Assembly: GCF_002913745.1 (NCBI RefSeq)
Contig: NZ_PPCG01000039.1
Coordinates: 1-64,000 of the forward strand
Direction: 5' to 3'
Length of the DNA: 64,000 bases
Origin: Campylobacter concisus
GTDB lineage: Bacteria > Campylobacterota > Campylobacteria > Campylobacterales > Campylobacteraceae
Shown: positions 11,812-21,129 of the stretch, one piece after another
How positions within the stretch are numbered: position 1 is the stretch's first letter
Layout: each line of letters begins with the position of its first letter
The notes under the pieces: model-generated
Seen by the model: the letters and a program-made list of their open reading frames with translations, nothing else
Database searches by the model: none
What the model was told of the DNA's origin: nothing
Translations under genes and position numbers: made by a program

Positions 11812-12903
11812 TTAGTTTTTGCGCCGTTTGTAATAAATCGCACCTCCACTAAAAAGTAGTAAAACCAGACTACATGATGCTAGACAAAATATAAATTTAC
11901 CAAGCTCGCCAAAGATATATCCAGCGTGCAAATCAAGCATAAATTTATAAATTTCAAATGACTTTGGCATGGCATTTTTTGAAATTTGCTCGCTTTTTGT
12001 ATCGACTAAAAGCCTAACGCCTTCTCTCTCGCTAGCACCTTTTGGCAGGTAAAAGAGCATAAATTTGATGCCGTCACTATTTGCTATAAAATTTAAAGCA
12101 TCAAACTCATCTCCAAATTTGGAGATGAAAATTTCATAAGCTTTTTTAAGGTTTGCCACCTTTTGCTCGTCGCTTAAGATAAAGCCATTTTTATTTGTAA
12201 AATTTGGCTTTTTAAAGACCTTTTCTTCGCCACAAATTTGATTTATAACCTTAGCAAAGCTCTCATAAGAAAAGTAAAGCCCACTAATGCAAATCACGCT
12301 TAAAACAGCACCAAGATAGATACCCAAAAAGCCGTGAAGTGAATACAAAAATGCAAATTTCTTTGCTTTTAAATTTAGCTTAAAAGCATCCCCCACCCTG
12401 CTTCTAAACCTCCAAAAATATATCGCCGCCCCGCTTATCAAGATAAAAAGCAACGCAAGCGTAGAAAGTGCTACTAGCTCGCTTGCAAATTTGGTCAAAT
12501 TTTCATTTTTAAAAAGCGAAAGGGCTAAGTTTTTATGTAAATTTAAAACCAGCCCTATAAATTTCTCTGCACTATTTTTGCCTGAAATTTCACCAGTATA
12601 AGGATTTATAAAAAACGACTCAAACTTGCCATTTTCAGTAGTTCCGCTTATGACGTAAGCCTTGTTTGCCTCTGATTTTATCTTTAGGTAGCTAAGATTA
12701 AAATTTGGCTCGCTCTTGCTAAAAATTTTTAAAATTTCATCTATCTCTAAAGGCTTTTTGCCAGCCACGACCTCATCTTTGCTAAAGATATCGATTATCT
12801 CATCGTGATACGAGATGATCGCCCCGCTAATGCTAAGCACAAGAAGCGGTAAGGCAAAGATAAAAGCCAAAATAAGATGAAATTTTTTCAAAATTTTTAT
12901 CAT
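11812..12903 (-). CDS. PepSY-associated transmembrane protein, probable inner-membrane iron/heme uptake factor
   Basis: The 363-residue protein has a membrane segment at about residues 10-33 ending SGAIISYHDEI, two central ones near 140-165 and 185-215, and a last one near 335-357, with PepSY-like periplasmic stretches. Such proteins accompany TonB-dependent siderophore or heme receptors, and some are ferric-siderophore reductases. It follows the receptor gene by one base and so is surely cotranscribed with it. The substrate cannot be read from the sequence. Confidence 0.75.
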   Translation of the reverse strand: MIKILKKFHLILAFIFALPLLVLSISGAIISYHDEIIDIFSKDEVVAGKKPLEIDEILKIFSKSEPNFNLSYLKIKSEANKAYVISGTTENGKFESFFINPYTGEISGKNSAEKFIGLVLNLHKNLALSLFKNENLTKFASELVALSTLALLFILISGAAIYFWRFRSRVGDAFKLNLKAKKFAFLYSLHGFLGIYLGAVLSVICISGLYFSYESFAKVINQICGEEKVFKKPNFTNKNGFILSDEQKVANLKKAYEIFISKFGDEFDALNFIANSDGIKFMLFYLPKGASEREGVRLLVDTKSEQISKNAMPKSFEIYKFMLDLHAGYIFGELGKFIFCLASCSLVLLLFSGGAIYYKRRKN

Positions 12904-12904
12904 T

Positions 12905-14863
12905 TTAAAACTTTAGATTAAAGCCAAGCTCGATCTTTTGCCCGTCAGCTATTAAGATGTCGTATCTGCCCGATCTTGTCGTAAAAAACTCATTAAAGAG
13001 GTTATAAACGCTCAAATTTAGACTGAAATTCTTTGTTACGTTGTAGTTTATACCAAGGTCAGCGATCACGTAAGGTCTGATGTCATCATCGTAGCTAAGT
13101 GAGTCTTTGCTCCTGCCATAATAATTTATCTGAGACCAGAAATTTAGCCATCTGTTTAGCTCGTAGTTCGCTCCAAATTTAAATGTATGAAGAGGATAGT
13201 TGTTTAAACTTTTGCCTATCTCCGCTCCATCCTTTTGCTTTGATCTTGTATAGACATAGCTTTGATTTAGCCTAAGAGCGTTTGTTACCTGCCACTCATT
13301 TGTTAGTTCAACTCCGTAAATTTCAGCCTTGCCGACATTTACACTCTCCCAAATCCAACGGCGATAAATTTTGCCTTTATGCGTGCAAGGGTTACCAGGT
13401 CTTGGAGTGCAGATACGCTTGGTGCCTAGCATATCTTTAAAGCTAGTGTAAAAGCCAGTTAGTGAGGCTTCAAAGCCTTCATTGTCGTTATAAACACCGC
13501 CAAATTCATAGCTCACGCTTGTCTCTGGCTTAAGGTCGCTTCTGCCAAGCTGTGCTCCAAGCCCTCCAGCAAATGGCATAGCAAGATCTTGCGTGCGTTG
13601 TTTGATGTCAGGTGTCGCATATCCTGTGCCAACTCCGCCTTTTAGGGCAAAAAAGTCGTTAAAGCTGTAGATACCATAAATTCTTGGCGAAACGTGCGAG
13701 CCATAGTTCTCATCGTAGTTGTAACGAACTCCAGTGCTTAAGATAAAGTCTTTTGTAAGGTGATAGTCATCCTCGCCGTAAAGCGAAATGTCATATCTTT
13801 TTACATTTGCAGCGTCTGCTGTGGTTGCCTTTTCATCAAGCTTTTCTTTTTTGGCGTTTAGCCCTAAAGTAAAGGCATTGTTATCAGTAAAATATGAGCC
13901 TTTTGTGTCGAAATTTAGTGTTTTTAGCGTCAAATTTTGTTGAGCGATCTCTTTTATCTTGCCGTAAGACAGGTAGCTTTGAAGCAAGATATCATCAAGC
14001 CTTGCTTCGTGGCTTAAATTTACCATATCGCCTTTTATACGCTCAAGATCGACTGAGCTATTATTTGTGCCAGAGGCTAAAGTTTTGCCTTTGCTTCTTT
14101 TATATTTCACATCACTTCTTGCAAGCTCAAGCGTGATGTCGTTATTTTCATTTGGTCTAAAAAAGAGCTTCGTACCAAAATTTCTATCTTTTTGCTCTCT
14201 GTTTGCGTATGAGATTTTATCTTCTGATTTGTTTAAATTTTTGCCATAAACTGAGATGCTTAAAACATCGTCAATTAGCCCAGAGTGCAGATATAGGCTG
14301 TTGTAAAACTCGCCGCTTATATTTTTATTTCTAGCAAATTTATAGCTTGAGCCAAGATTTGCATGAAAGTCGTTACTAAACTCATCTGTTATGATATTTA
14401 TCACGCCACCCAGTGCGTCACTACCATAAAGTGAGCTCATAGGACCGCGTATCACTTCGATACGGCTTATCGCACTTGCTGGCGGGATGAAGCTATATGA
14501 GCCTCCAACGCTTCTTAGCCCCTTGTAAGCGTTATCTCCTGGCACTGGTATGCCATTTACTAAGATCTTTGTATATCTTTGCGAAAGACCCCTTATGGAG
14601 ATGCCTCGCCTATTTGCCGCACCAAGTGTCGCTCCAAAAAGGCTTGGCACATCTTTTACCATGCTCTCAACGTCCTTGTGATTTCTCTTTTCTAGCGCAT
14701 CTTGAGTGATGACGCTAAGCGTTGCAGGGGCGTCTTTTATATTTTGCTCAAAGCCAGTTGCGCTCACTACTTTGACCTCTGGCAAGAGCTTATCTTCATT
14801 TGCAAAAAGCGGTAAATTTATAAAAACTGCCGCACAAACAGAAATTTTTAATAGACTTCTCAC
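12905..14863 (-). CDS. TonB-dependent outer-membrane receptor
   Basis: The 652-residue precursor has a signal peptide ending near LPLFA, a TonB-box-like stretch (EVKVVSATG), a plug domain with IRGLSQRYTKILVNG and SLYGSDALGGVINI, and a beta-barrel ending in Phe. The GTG start at 14863 is supported by AAGGAG six bases upstream and by the signal peptide directly after it; the frame stays open to 15013 but those codons do not look like protein. It is probably iron-regulated through the Fur-like site at 14908-14926. The ligand (siderophore, heme or other) is unknown. Confidence 0.88.
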   Translation of the reverse strand: MRSLLKISVCAAVFINLPLFANEDKLLPEVKVVSATGFEQNIKDAPATLSVITQDALEKRNHKDVESMVKDVPSLFGATLGAANRRGISIRGLSQRYTKILVNGIPVPGDNAYKGLRSVGGSYSFIPPASAISRIEVIRGPMSSLYGSDALGGVINIITDEFSNDFHANLGSSYKFARNKNISGEFYNSLYLHSGLIDDVLSISVYGKNLNKSEDKISYANREQKDRNFGTKLFFRPNENNDITLELARSDVKYKRSKGKTLASGTNNSSVDLERIKGDMVNLSHEARLDDILLQSYLSYGKIKEIAQQNLTLKTLNFDTKGSYFTDNNAFTLGLNAKKEKLDEKATTADAANVKRYDISLYGEDDYHLTKDFILSTGVRYNYDENYGSHVSPRIYGIYSFNDFFALKGGVGTGYATPDIKQRTQDLAMPFAGGLGAQLGRSDLKPETSVSYEFGGVYNDNEGFEASLTGFYTSFKDMLGTKRICTPRPGNPCTHKGKIYRRWIWESVNVGKAEIYGVELTNEWQVTNALRLNQSYVYTRSKQKDGAEIGKSLNNYPLHTFKFGANYELNRWLNFWSQINYYGRSKDSLSYDDDIRPYVIADLGINYNVTKNFSLNLSVYNLFNEFFTTRSGRYDILIADGQKIELGFNLKF

Positions 14864-14907
14864 AAAAAACTCCTTATTAAAATTTAAATCACATTTTACT
14901 AAAATTA

Positions 14908-14926
14908 AATAATCGTTATCAATATC
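14908..14926. promoter_or_regulatory. Candidate Fur box
   Basis: On the minus strand the site reads GATATTGATAACGATTATT, matching 15 of 19 bases of the classical consensus GATAATGATAATCATTATC. It lies 45 bases before the receptor GTG and 45 bases before the divergent AraC gene, so Fur bound here could control both. Confidence 0.75.
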
Positions 14927-14970
14927 AGACATAACGCTAGAGGGATTAAATTTAACGCTCAAGGGATAAA

Positions 14971-15855
14971 ATGATAAATTTAGATAAAAGATATGGCATA
15001 AGTAAAATCTCACAAAACAACAAGCGGATAAATGTAGAATTTTTCAAACAAAATAATGGCATCAGCTACCTAAAAAGCGAGATTTTATGCAACGAAATCA
15101 TCAAAAGAGAGAGCGAGGGAGATAAAAAATATCTATTTTTAATGTTTAACGAAGCAAAAGATAATCTTTGCTTTAAACTTGATAAAAAAGAGTATCTTTT
15201 AAACAGGGATGAGTTTTGCATAGGGCTAGTAAATGATAGCTTAAAAGGCGTTTTTGAATATCAAAATAAATTTTATAAAACCAAAACCTTGCTTTTTGAA
15301 GAGCAGTACGCAAATAAGCTTGAAATTTTTAGTGAGCTAAAATTTGAAGAGAAATTTGATCTTATAAAATACAAAAAAGATAAGGCTCAAATTTGCGTTT
15401 TAAACGAGCTTGAGACGACAAATTTATATGATGGCATGATGAGAGAGATCTTTATAGAGTCAAAAATTTTAGAGCTAATCTATAAGAGTAAAGCCTTAAA
15501 AGATGAGAAAATTTATTTTAGCAGTGACGAAGAAAAAGTGCTTTTAAAGGCTAAGAAAATCTTACTTACTCGCATGCAAAATCCCCCAAGCATCAAGGAG
15601 TTAGCGCATCTTTGCGGCACTAATGACTTTTGGCTTAAGAAAAATTTTAAACTCTTTTTTAAAGATACGATCTATCAGCTTTTAGCAAAAGAGCGGCTAA
15701 AGCTTGCATTTGCCCTTTTAAAACAAAATGATATCAGCATAAAAGAGGCTGCCGGCATCGTTGGCTACGCAAATGCAGCTCATTTTGCAAAAATTTTTAA
15801 AGGCACTTTTGGCTTTTTACCAAGCGAGCTAATAAGGCAAAAAAGCTACTTTTAA
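14971..15855 (+). CDS. AraC family transcriptional regulator, PchR-like by context
   Basis: The C-terminal 100 residues hold two helix-turn-helix motifs: IKELAHLCGTNDFWLKKNFK, and SIKEAAGIVGYANAAHFAKI followed by FGFLPSELI. The N-terminal 190 residues are divergent. It is divergent from the TonB receptor across the Fur-like site, the arrangement of siderophore regulators of the PchR type, which sense the ferric-siderophore and activate the receptor. The effector is inference. Confidence 0.8.
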   Translation: MINLDKRYGISKISQNNKRINVEFFKQNNGISYLKSEILCNEIIKRESEGDKKYLFLMFNEAKDNLCFKLDKKEYLLNRDEFCIGLVNDSLKGVFEYQNKFYKTKTLLFEEQYANKLEIFSELKFEEKFDLIKYKKDKAQICVLNELETTNLYDGMMREIFIESKILELIYKSKALKDEKIYFSSDEEKVLLKAKKILLTRMQNPPSIKELAHLCGTNDFWLKKNFKLFFKDTIYQLLAKERLKLAFALLKQNDISIKEAAGIVGYANAAHFAKIFKGTFGFLPSELIRQKSYF

Positions 15856-15910
15856 ACTGCACTAAATGCCAAATTTCTTATAATCGCCAAAATTTAAAAA
15901 AGAGAGAAAT

Positions 15911-16957
15911 TTGCAAGTTTATATCCACGTGCCATTTTGTGAAAGCAAGTGTCCTTACTGCGCTTTTGGCTCAAGCGATGACGAATTTAACAAGGTTAGC
16001 GCCTATTTTAAAGCGCTTTGCCTTGATCTAAATTTTCAGCTAAAAAGCCAAAATGTAAAAGAAATTTCAACCATTTTTTTTGGCGGCGGCACACCAAGCG
16101 CGGTAAATGCCAAATTTTATAATGAAATTTTTAGCATTTTAGCTCCACTTTGCACGCCAGAAACTGAGATCACATTTGAAGCAAATCCAAATTCTGCAAA
16201 TTTAGCTTGGCTAAAGCATGTAAAAATTTTAGGCGCAAACCGCATAAGCTTTGGCGCTCAAAGCTTTTTTGAAGATAAGCTTAAATTTCTAGGGCGCATT
16301 CACAGCAGGGAGCAAATTTTTAAAGCGGTTGAAAATGCCCATACAGCTGGCTTTAAGAGCATAAATTTAGACCTCATCTATGACACTAAATTTGATACCA
16401 AAAAGCGCCTTTTGGCGGAGATTGAAAATTTAAAAAGTCTTGCTATCACGCATCTAAGCGCCTACTCGCTCGCGCTTGAAGAAAACACCCCGTTTGCTGG
16501 CAAAAAAAGCTATAAAAAGGATAGCGACACTTTGGCCAAATTTATGATAGAGCAGACCCAGAGGGCTGGCTTTAGGCAGTATGAAATTTCAAATTTCGGC
16601 CAAATTTGCAGGCATAATCTTGGCTACTGGCAGGGCAAAAACTACCTTGGCGTGGGAGCTTTTAGCGTGGGCTTTAAGGACGCCACCAGATACTACGCCA
16701 AAAGTAGCATAGACGCCTACATCGCTCAGCCAACACATAGAGAAAAAGAAATTTTAAGCCAAAGCGAGCTAGCAAGAGAGCATATATTTTTAGGGCTTAG
16801 AAGCGTCGTTGGCGTGGAGGCTGGGCGCTTAAGTGAGGCTCAGAAAAAAAGAGCAAATTTACTTGTAGAAAATGAAAAACTGCTATTTAAAGAGGGCAAA
16901 TTTTATAACCCAAATTTCTTACTAAGCGACGAGATCGCACTCTTTATCGAGGGCTAA
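15911..16957 (+). CDS. hemW: HemW, radical SAM heme chaperone
   Basis: Radical SAM protein with the cluster motif CESKCPYCAF near residue 9. The fourth Cys found in true coproporphyrinogen dehydrogenase (HemN, CxxxCxxCxC) is missing, which points to HemW, a heme-binding chaperone. FFGGGTPS and the HemN C-terminal region are present. The TTG start at 15911 follows a purine-rich AGAGAGAAAT; 348 residues fits the family. Confidence 0.85.
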   Translation: MQVYIHVPFCESKCPYCAFGSSDDEFNKVSAYFKALCLDLNFQLKSQNVKEISTIFFGGGTPSAVNAKFYNEIFSILAPLCTPETEITFEANPNSANLAWLKHVKILGANRISFGAQSFFEDKLKFLGRIHSREQIFKAVENAHTAGFKSINLDLIYDTKFDTKKRLLAEIENLKSLAITHLSAYSLALEENTPFAGKKSYKKDSDTLAKFMIEQTQRAGFRQYEISNFGQICRHNLGYWQGKNYLGVGAFSVGFKDATRYYAKSSIDAYIAQPTHREKEILSQSELAREHIFLGLRSVVGVEAGRLSEAQKKRANLLVENEKLLFKEGKFYNPNFLLSDEIALFIEG

Positions 16958-17024
16958 ATTTATAAAAATTTGAGCAAAGTCAAGATAAAATACAAAGCTT
17001 AAATAAAATTTAACAGAGGCAAAA

Positions 17025-17423
17025 ATGTTTGGAATGAGTTTTTCTGAGATCTTGGTCATCGCCGTGATCGCTGTGCTAGTTTTGGGCCCTGACAAGCTGC
17101 CAAGTGCGATGGTGCAGATCGCTAAATTTCTAAAGATGTTTAAAAAAGGCATAAACGACGCAAAATCGACATTTGATCAAGAGATGAAGATAGCCGAGCT
17201 CAAAGAAGACGCTCAAAAATACAAAGAGAGCATAACTCAAAGTGCGCAAAGCGTGCGTAAAAAGCTCACATTTGAAGAGCTTGACGAGATCAAAAAAAGT
17301 GCAAGCGACGTCACTGAGAGCATACAAAACGTCGTAAGCGACACCAAAAAAACGGTAGAAAATATACAAAATCCAACAAATTTAGTTAAAGATGCGATCT
17401 TAAACGATAAAAAAGAGGCGTGA
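17025..17423 (+). CDS. tatB: Sec-independent translocase subunit TatB
   Basis: N-terminal membrane helix (SEILVIAVIAVLVLGPDKLP), an amphipathic helix, then a long charged, probably coiled-coil tail to residue 132. The longer tail and the position directly before tatC favour TatB over TatA. It binds Tat precursors with TatC. TGATG overlap with tatC. Confidence 0.88.
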   Translation: MFGMSFSEILVIAVIAVLVLGPDKLPSAMVQIAKFLKMFKKGINDAKSTFDQEMKIAELKEDAQKYKESITQSAQSVRKKLTFEELDEIKKSASDVTESIQNVVSDTKKTVENIQNPTNLVKDAILNDKKEA

Positions 17424-18178
17424 TGTTTGAAGAGCTAAGACCCCATTTGATCGAACTTAGAAAGAGGCTTTTTATAAGCATTGTAAGCGTTTTTGTCTGT
17501 TTTGGCATCTGTTTTACATTTTGGAATCCACTGCTTGCATGGATGAGCGAGCCGCTAAAGCAGGTCTTGCCAGCTGGCTCAAACATCATCTTTACACAGA
17601 TCCAAGAGCCATTTTTCACTGCAATGAAGGTCGCATTTTTTGCTGGCTTGGTGCTTGCTTTGCCTATCATTTTTTGGCAGTTTTGGCTATTTGTCGCACC
17701 TGGACTTTATGATAATGAAAAAAAATATGTGATCCCATTTGTCCTCTCTGCTTCATTTATGTTTGCGTGTGGGGCGGCGTTTTGTTACTACGTGGTCATC
17801 CCGCTTGGTTTTACATTTTTGGTAAATTTTGGCGGCCAGCTCTTTACGGCACTGCCAAGCATCGGCGAATACGTTGGCTTTTTTACAAAACTGCTGATCG
17901 GCTTTGGAATTTCATTTGAGCTGCCAGTCATTACATTTTTCTTAGCAAAGATAGGACTTGTTGATGACAAGATGCTAAAAGATTATTTCAGATACGCAGT
18001 AGTCGTCATCTTTATCTTCGCAGCTATCGTCACACCGCCAGATGTTATAAGCCAAATTTTAATGGCACTGCCACTCATCGGACTTTATGGAATTTCAATA
18101 ATAGTCGCTAAAAGAGCCGGCAAAAGCGACGACGATGAGCAAGATAGCGACACAAACAGCGACGCAGACGATGAGTGA
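17423..18178 (+). CDS. tatC: Sec-independent translocase subunit TatC
   Basis: Polytopic membrane protein (six segments expected) that recognises twin-arginine signal peptides. The typical start HLIELRKRL and the FFTAMKVAFFAG and VTPPDVISQ regions are visible. The 251-residue protein ends in an unusually acidic Asp/Ser-rich tail of about 16 residues. The ATG at 17423 forms a TGATG junction with tatB, better than the in-frame GTG before it. Confidence 0.92.
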   Translation: MFEELRPHLIELRKRLFISIVSVFVCFGICFTFWNPLLAWMSEPLKQVLPAGSNIIFTQIQEPFFTAMKVAFFAGLVLALPIIFWQFWLFVAPGLYDNEKKYVIPFVLSASFMFACGAAFCYYVVIPLGFTFLVNFGGQLFTALPSIGEYVGFFTKLLIGFGISFELPVITFFLAKIGLVDDKMLKDYFRYAVVVIFIFAAIVTPPDVISQILMALPLIGLYGISIIVAKRAGKSDDDEQDSDTNSDADDE

Positions 18179-19193
18179 CATAAACGATATCTCAAGCTAC
18201 GACTACTTTTTGCCAGAAAAGCTCATCGCAAAAGAGCCAGTTTTGCCAAAAGAAGAGGCAAGGCTGCTTGTTTATTTTAAAAAAACAAAAGAGATAAAAC
18301 ACTATAAATTTAAAGATCTAGCCAGCCTCATCCCAGAGGACGCGGCAGTCATTTTTAACAATACAAAGGTAGTTAAGGCTCGCATTTTAGGGCATAAGCA
18401 AAGTGGCGGAGCCTGCGAAGTGATGCTAAATCAACCTCTTAATGATAATAAATTTAGCGTCTATATAAGGGGCAGAGTGAGCGTTGGTAGCGTTTTAAAT
18501 TTCGCTAATGATATAAAGGTAAATGTGCTTGAGCTAAATGATGATGGCTCAAGGGTGGTAAATTTCACCAAAAATGGCGTTATTTTAGATACGACGCAAC
18601 TTTTTAGCGAACTAGAAAAGATCGGCCACGTCCCACTTCCGCCATATATCAAAAGGGCTGATACAAAGGATGATGAGAGCTGGTATCAAAGCATATTTGC
18701 CAAAAATAGTGGCGCAGTGGCAGCTCCGACAGCTAGTCTGCACTTTAGCGAGCAGATGTTAGAGAGCATAAAAGCAAAACACGAGGTCGCCTACATCACA
18801 CTTCACGTGGGCGCTGGGACGTTTAAAGGCGTGGAGTGCCAAAACATAAATGACCACAAGATGCACTCTGAGTTTTACGAGATCAGCGAGCAAGCATGCG
18901 AGATCATAAGCTCAAATAAGCCCATCCTTGGCGTTGGCACGACAGTTACTAGGTGCGTTGAAGAATTTGCTAGAAGCAAGCAGCCAAGTGGCTTTTGCAA
19001 GCTATTTTTAAACCTAAACAATAGACCGATCAGGCAAGAGTATCTGCTTACAAATTTTCACCTACCAAAATCAACGCTGATAATGCTAGTTACTAGCTTT
19101 ATAGGGCTTGAGGAGACAATAAGGATTTACGAAACTGCAGTTAGCCAAAAGTATAGATTTTACTCATATGGCGATGGGATGCTTGTGATATGA
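18171..19193 (+). CDS. queA: SAM:tRNA ribosyltransferase-isomerase
   Basis: Transfers and isomerises ribose from SAM to make epoxyqueuosine in tRNA. Typical segments: SYDYFLPEKLIA near the N-terminus, FNNTKVVKARI, GAVAAPTASLHF, HVGAGTFKGV and NFHLPKSTLIMLV. The start at 18171, inside the end of tatC (8-base overlap), gives 340 residues and puts the family N-terminus correctly; an upstream ATG would add 12 unrelated residues. Confidence 0.92.
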   Translation: MSDINDISSYDYFLPEKLIAKEPVLPKEEARLLVYFKKTKEIKHYKFKDLASLIPEDAAVIFNNTKVVKARILGHKQSGGACEVMLNQPLNDNKFSVYIRGRVSVGSVLNFANDIKVNVLELNDDGSRVVNFTKNGVILDTTQLFSELEKIGHVPLPPYIKRADTKDDESWYQSIFAKNSGAVAAPTASLHFSEQMLESIKAKHEVAYITLHVGAGTFKGVECQNINDHKMHSEFYEISEQACEIISSNKPILGVGTTVTRCVEEFARSKQPSGFCKLFLNLNNRPIRQEYLLTNFHLPKSTLIMLVTSFIGLEETIRIYETAVSQKYRFYSYGDGMLVI

Positions 19194-19984
19194 AAAATGT
19201 CGATTTTGTCGCGCAAATGGAGCTTTTTTTAGAGGCACTTTTTAAAGACGCAACCACTAGAGATAACGCCATCGTCTTTAACTACAATCCAAACTACCCA
19301 CGCTATCTAAGCTTTGAAGCACACAAGCTAATAGGCGCGATCAAAAATTTAAGCAGATATTATTTAAAAGAAGTCACCAACTCAAAACTTTCAATAATTT
19401 TTAATATAGTTAATTATAGTTTAACTTCAGTGCATTTTGACATATATATAAAATGCACAACAGTGCCATTAAAACAAAATAAAAAACTTATAAATGAAGC
19501 AGATGTTTTATTAAGTGAACTAAATGCTCATATAAATCAAATAGTCGATGGCTTTTGTATAAATATAAATATTCCATTGCCAAAAAGTGGCACTTTCAAA
19601 AAACGCAATTCAAAAATATCTAACTTGTCTGGTAAAAATGCAATAATAGCTTGTCAAGATGAAGATATATTTTCGATTATAAGCCATGAACTAAGCTTTA
19701 ATGGGCTGAAGCTTAGCAAACAAAAGAGCTTTGAGAGTTTAAATTTACACATAAAAGATGCCATTTTCAAGCCAGACATAATCTTTGTGCAAAAGGAGTA
19801 TCTAAGCGACAAAGCAAGGCTTGACGAGATGCTAACTTATCAAAAGCTTAAGAATTTCTACATCGTCATCATTAGCAAGGATGAAGCCAAAAGCATAAAA
19901 AGCGAGAAGATGACTACGCTTAGGCAGCCATTTACTAGCGATAGTTTGCACGAGACTTTGGAGATAGTGGCTAGGAATTTATAA
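19190..19984 (+). CDS. Uncharacterised protein resembling a degenerate hybrid histidine kinase
   Basis: ATGA overlap with queA implies cotranslation. Residues 32-60 resemble the entry to a HATPase domain (NPNYPRYLSFEA then IKNLSRYYLK where kinases have an N-box), and GFCININIPLP near 121-131 resembles its end, but no N-, G1- or G2-box residues are visible. Residues 149-264 have a receiver-like hydrophobic pattern (NAIIACQDED, PDIIFVQ, FYIVIIS, LRQPF) in which the phosphoacceptor Asp and the conserved Lys are replaced. No His-phosphotransfer region is present. A non-catalytic signalling scaffold is my inference; the resemblance is by eye only. Confidence 0.45.
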   Translation: MKNVDFVAQMELFLEALFKDATTRDNAIVFNYNPNYPRYLSFEAHKLIGAIKNLSRYYLKEVTNSKLSIIFNIVNYSLTSVHFDIYIKCTTVPLKQNKKLINEADVLLSELNAHINQIVDGFCININIPLPKSGTFKKRNSKISNLSGKNAIIACQDEDIFSIISHELSFNGLKLSKQKSFESLNLHIKDAIFKPDIIFVQKEYLSDKARLDEMLTYQKLKNFYIVIISKDEAKSIKSEKMTTLRQPFTSDSLHETLEIVARNL

Positions 19985-20362
19985 AATTTTTAGGTATCTC
20001 TTTAAAATAATAGTGGCTGAGACGCTATCAAGTCTGCCATCTCGCTTTGTGTTTGTGTAAATTTCACTTGCCTCGCTGCTGCTAAAGGCCTCATCTTGAT
20101 AGACGATATTAGCCTGCACGTCAAGAAGCGATACAAAGTGCTCTATGCGCCTTCTCATCTCGTCTTCGCTACTACCACCGATTGGCACGCCCACCACTAG
20201 CGTGTTAGGAGCGTATTCATTTACTTTTTGGCTCACATCTCTTGCGGCTTGGTTTCTGTTTTTTCTGAGAACTGGCTCAAGGGGCGTCACGACCTCGCCA
20301 AAGCCAAAAGCAAGCCCTATGCGCTTTAGTCCAACATCGATCGCCATAAATTTCTCTTTCAT
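19979..20362 (-). CDS. ruvX: RuvX/YqgF family RNase H-fold nuclease
   Basis: The 127-residue protein begins MAIDVGLKRIGLAFG after a short lead, with LVVGVP and a YQDEAFSSSEA segment, the conserved acidic sites of the YqgF family (putative Holliday-junction resolvase and 16S rRNA 5'-end processing). It ends convergent with the preceding gene, overlapping by 6 bases, and is ATGA-coupled to dprA. Confidence 0.88.
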   Translation of the reverse strand: MKEKFMAIDVGLKRIGLAFGFGEVVTPLEPVLRKNRNQAARDVSQKVNEYAPNTLVVGVPIGGSSEDEMRRRIEHFVSLLDVQANIVYQDEAFSSSEASEIYTNTKRDGRLDSVSATIILKRYLKIL

Positions 20363-21129
20363 AGCGCGCTTTTTACTCTTAAATTTGAAATTTCAACTAG
20401 CCCATCAAGCTCGTACTCGTAGATGATCTCGCCAAATTTAGACAATGCTTCATCAAGGCTAACGCCGTTTTTGCAAAATTTCAAGATCTCGTCGCTTGTT
20501 TTTTCTTGCACTTTTACCTCGCCAAAAAGCGAAGCAAATTTAACGTAATCATCGATAAGCTCGGCCTTTTTGCTAGCTAGCAAGGCATTTGTCCCATTGC
20601 TCTCATTTATGCGCTGCGGCAGGACAAAGAGAGGGATTTTAAGCTCATTTGCCAGTCTTGCGCTTTGCATAGAGCCGCTTCTTAGATCAGCCTGAGCGAC
20701 AACCAGGGCTTGTGCAAGCCCCACAACTATGCGGTTTCGCTCTAAAAACCTATAAGCGATCGGTGGCTCACCCTCGTCATACTCGCTTAGAGCCAAGCCT
20801 TTTTCATAAATTTCTTTTATCGACGCCCTATTTTGAGCTGGATAGATGATGTCAAGTCCATTCGCAAAAACACCGATAGTTCGTGGCATGGCAGCTTTAT
20901 GAGCTGTGATATCCACACCGATAGCCCCACCACTCACCACGCAAACATTTGCACTTTTTAGCGCTGCGCAAAGTGCCGTGACACACTCTTTTGTATAGAC
21001 ACTTGCCTTTCTTGAGCCAACGACTGCTACTTTTGGCATGCTAAGAAGCGAAGTGTCGCCTATGAAATTTAGCTCTTTTGGGGGATTTTTTAGCCTATTT
21101 AGCGCCTCTGGGATGATTTCAAGCTTCAT
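20359..21129 (-). CDS. dprA: DNA processing protein DprA
   Basis: Loads RecA on incoming single-stranded DNA during natural transformation. The Rossmann-like domain shows AVVGSRKASVYT and SGGAIGVDITAHKAA. The C-terminus is a short winged-helix-like tail. The 256-residue length is the short epsilonproteobacterial form. This fits with the pseudopilin genes further along, which may serve DNA uptake. Confidence 0.9.
   Translation of the reverse strand: MKLEIIPEALNRLKNPPKELNFIGDTSLLSMPKVAVVGSRKASVYTKECVTALCAALKSANVCVVSGGAIGVDITAHKAAMPRTIGVFANGLDIIYPAQNRASIKEIYEKGLALSEYDEGEPPIAYRFLERNRIVVGLAQALVVAQADLRSGSMQSARLANELKIPLFVLPQRINESNGTNALLASKKAELIDDYVKFASLFGEVKVQEKTSDEILKFCKNGVSLDEALSKFGEIIYEYELDGLVEISNLRVKSAL

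Noticed and set aside
12905-15013. Longer receptor frame starting at 15013
   Set aside because: The added 50 codons read through the Fur-like site and promoter and do not resemble a signal peptide; GTG 14863 has a ribosome binding site and a proper signal sequence.
15911-16957. Coproporphyrinogen III dehydrogenase HemN
   Set aside because: The fourth cysteine of the HemN cluster motif is missing and the protein is too short; HemW fits.
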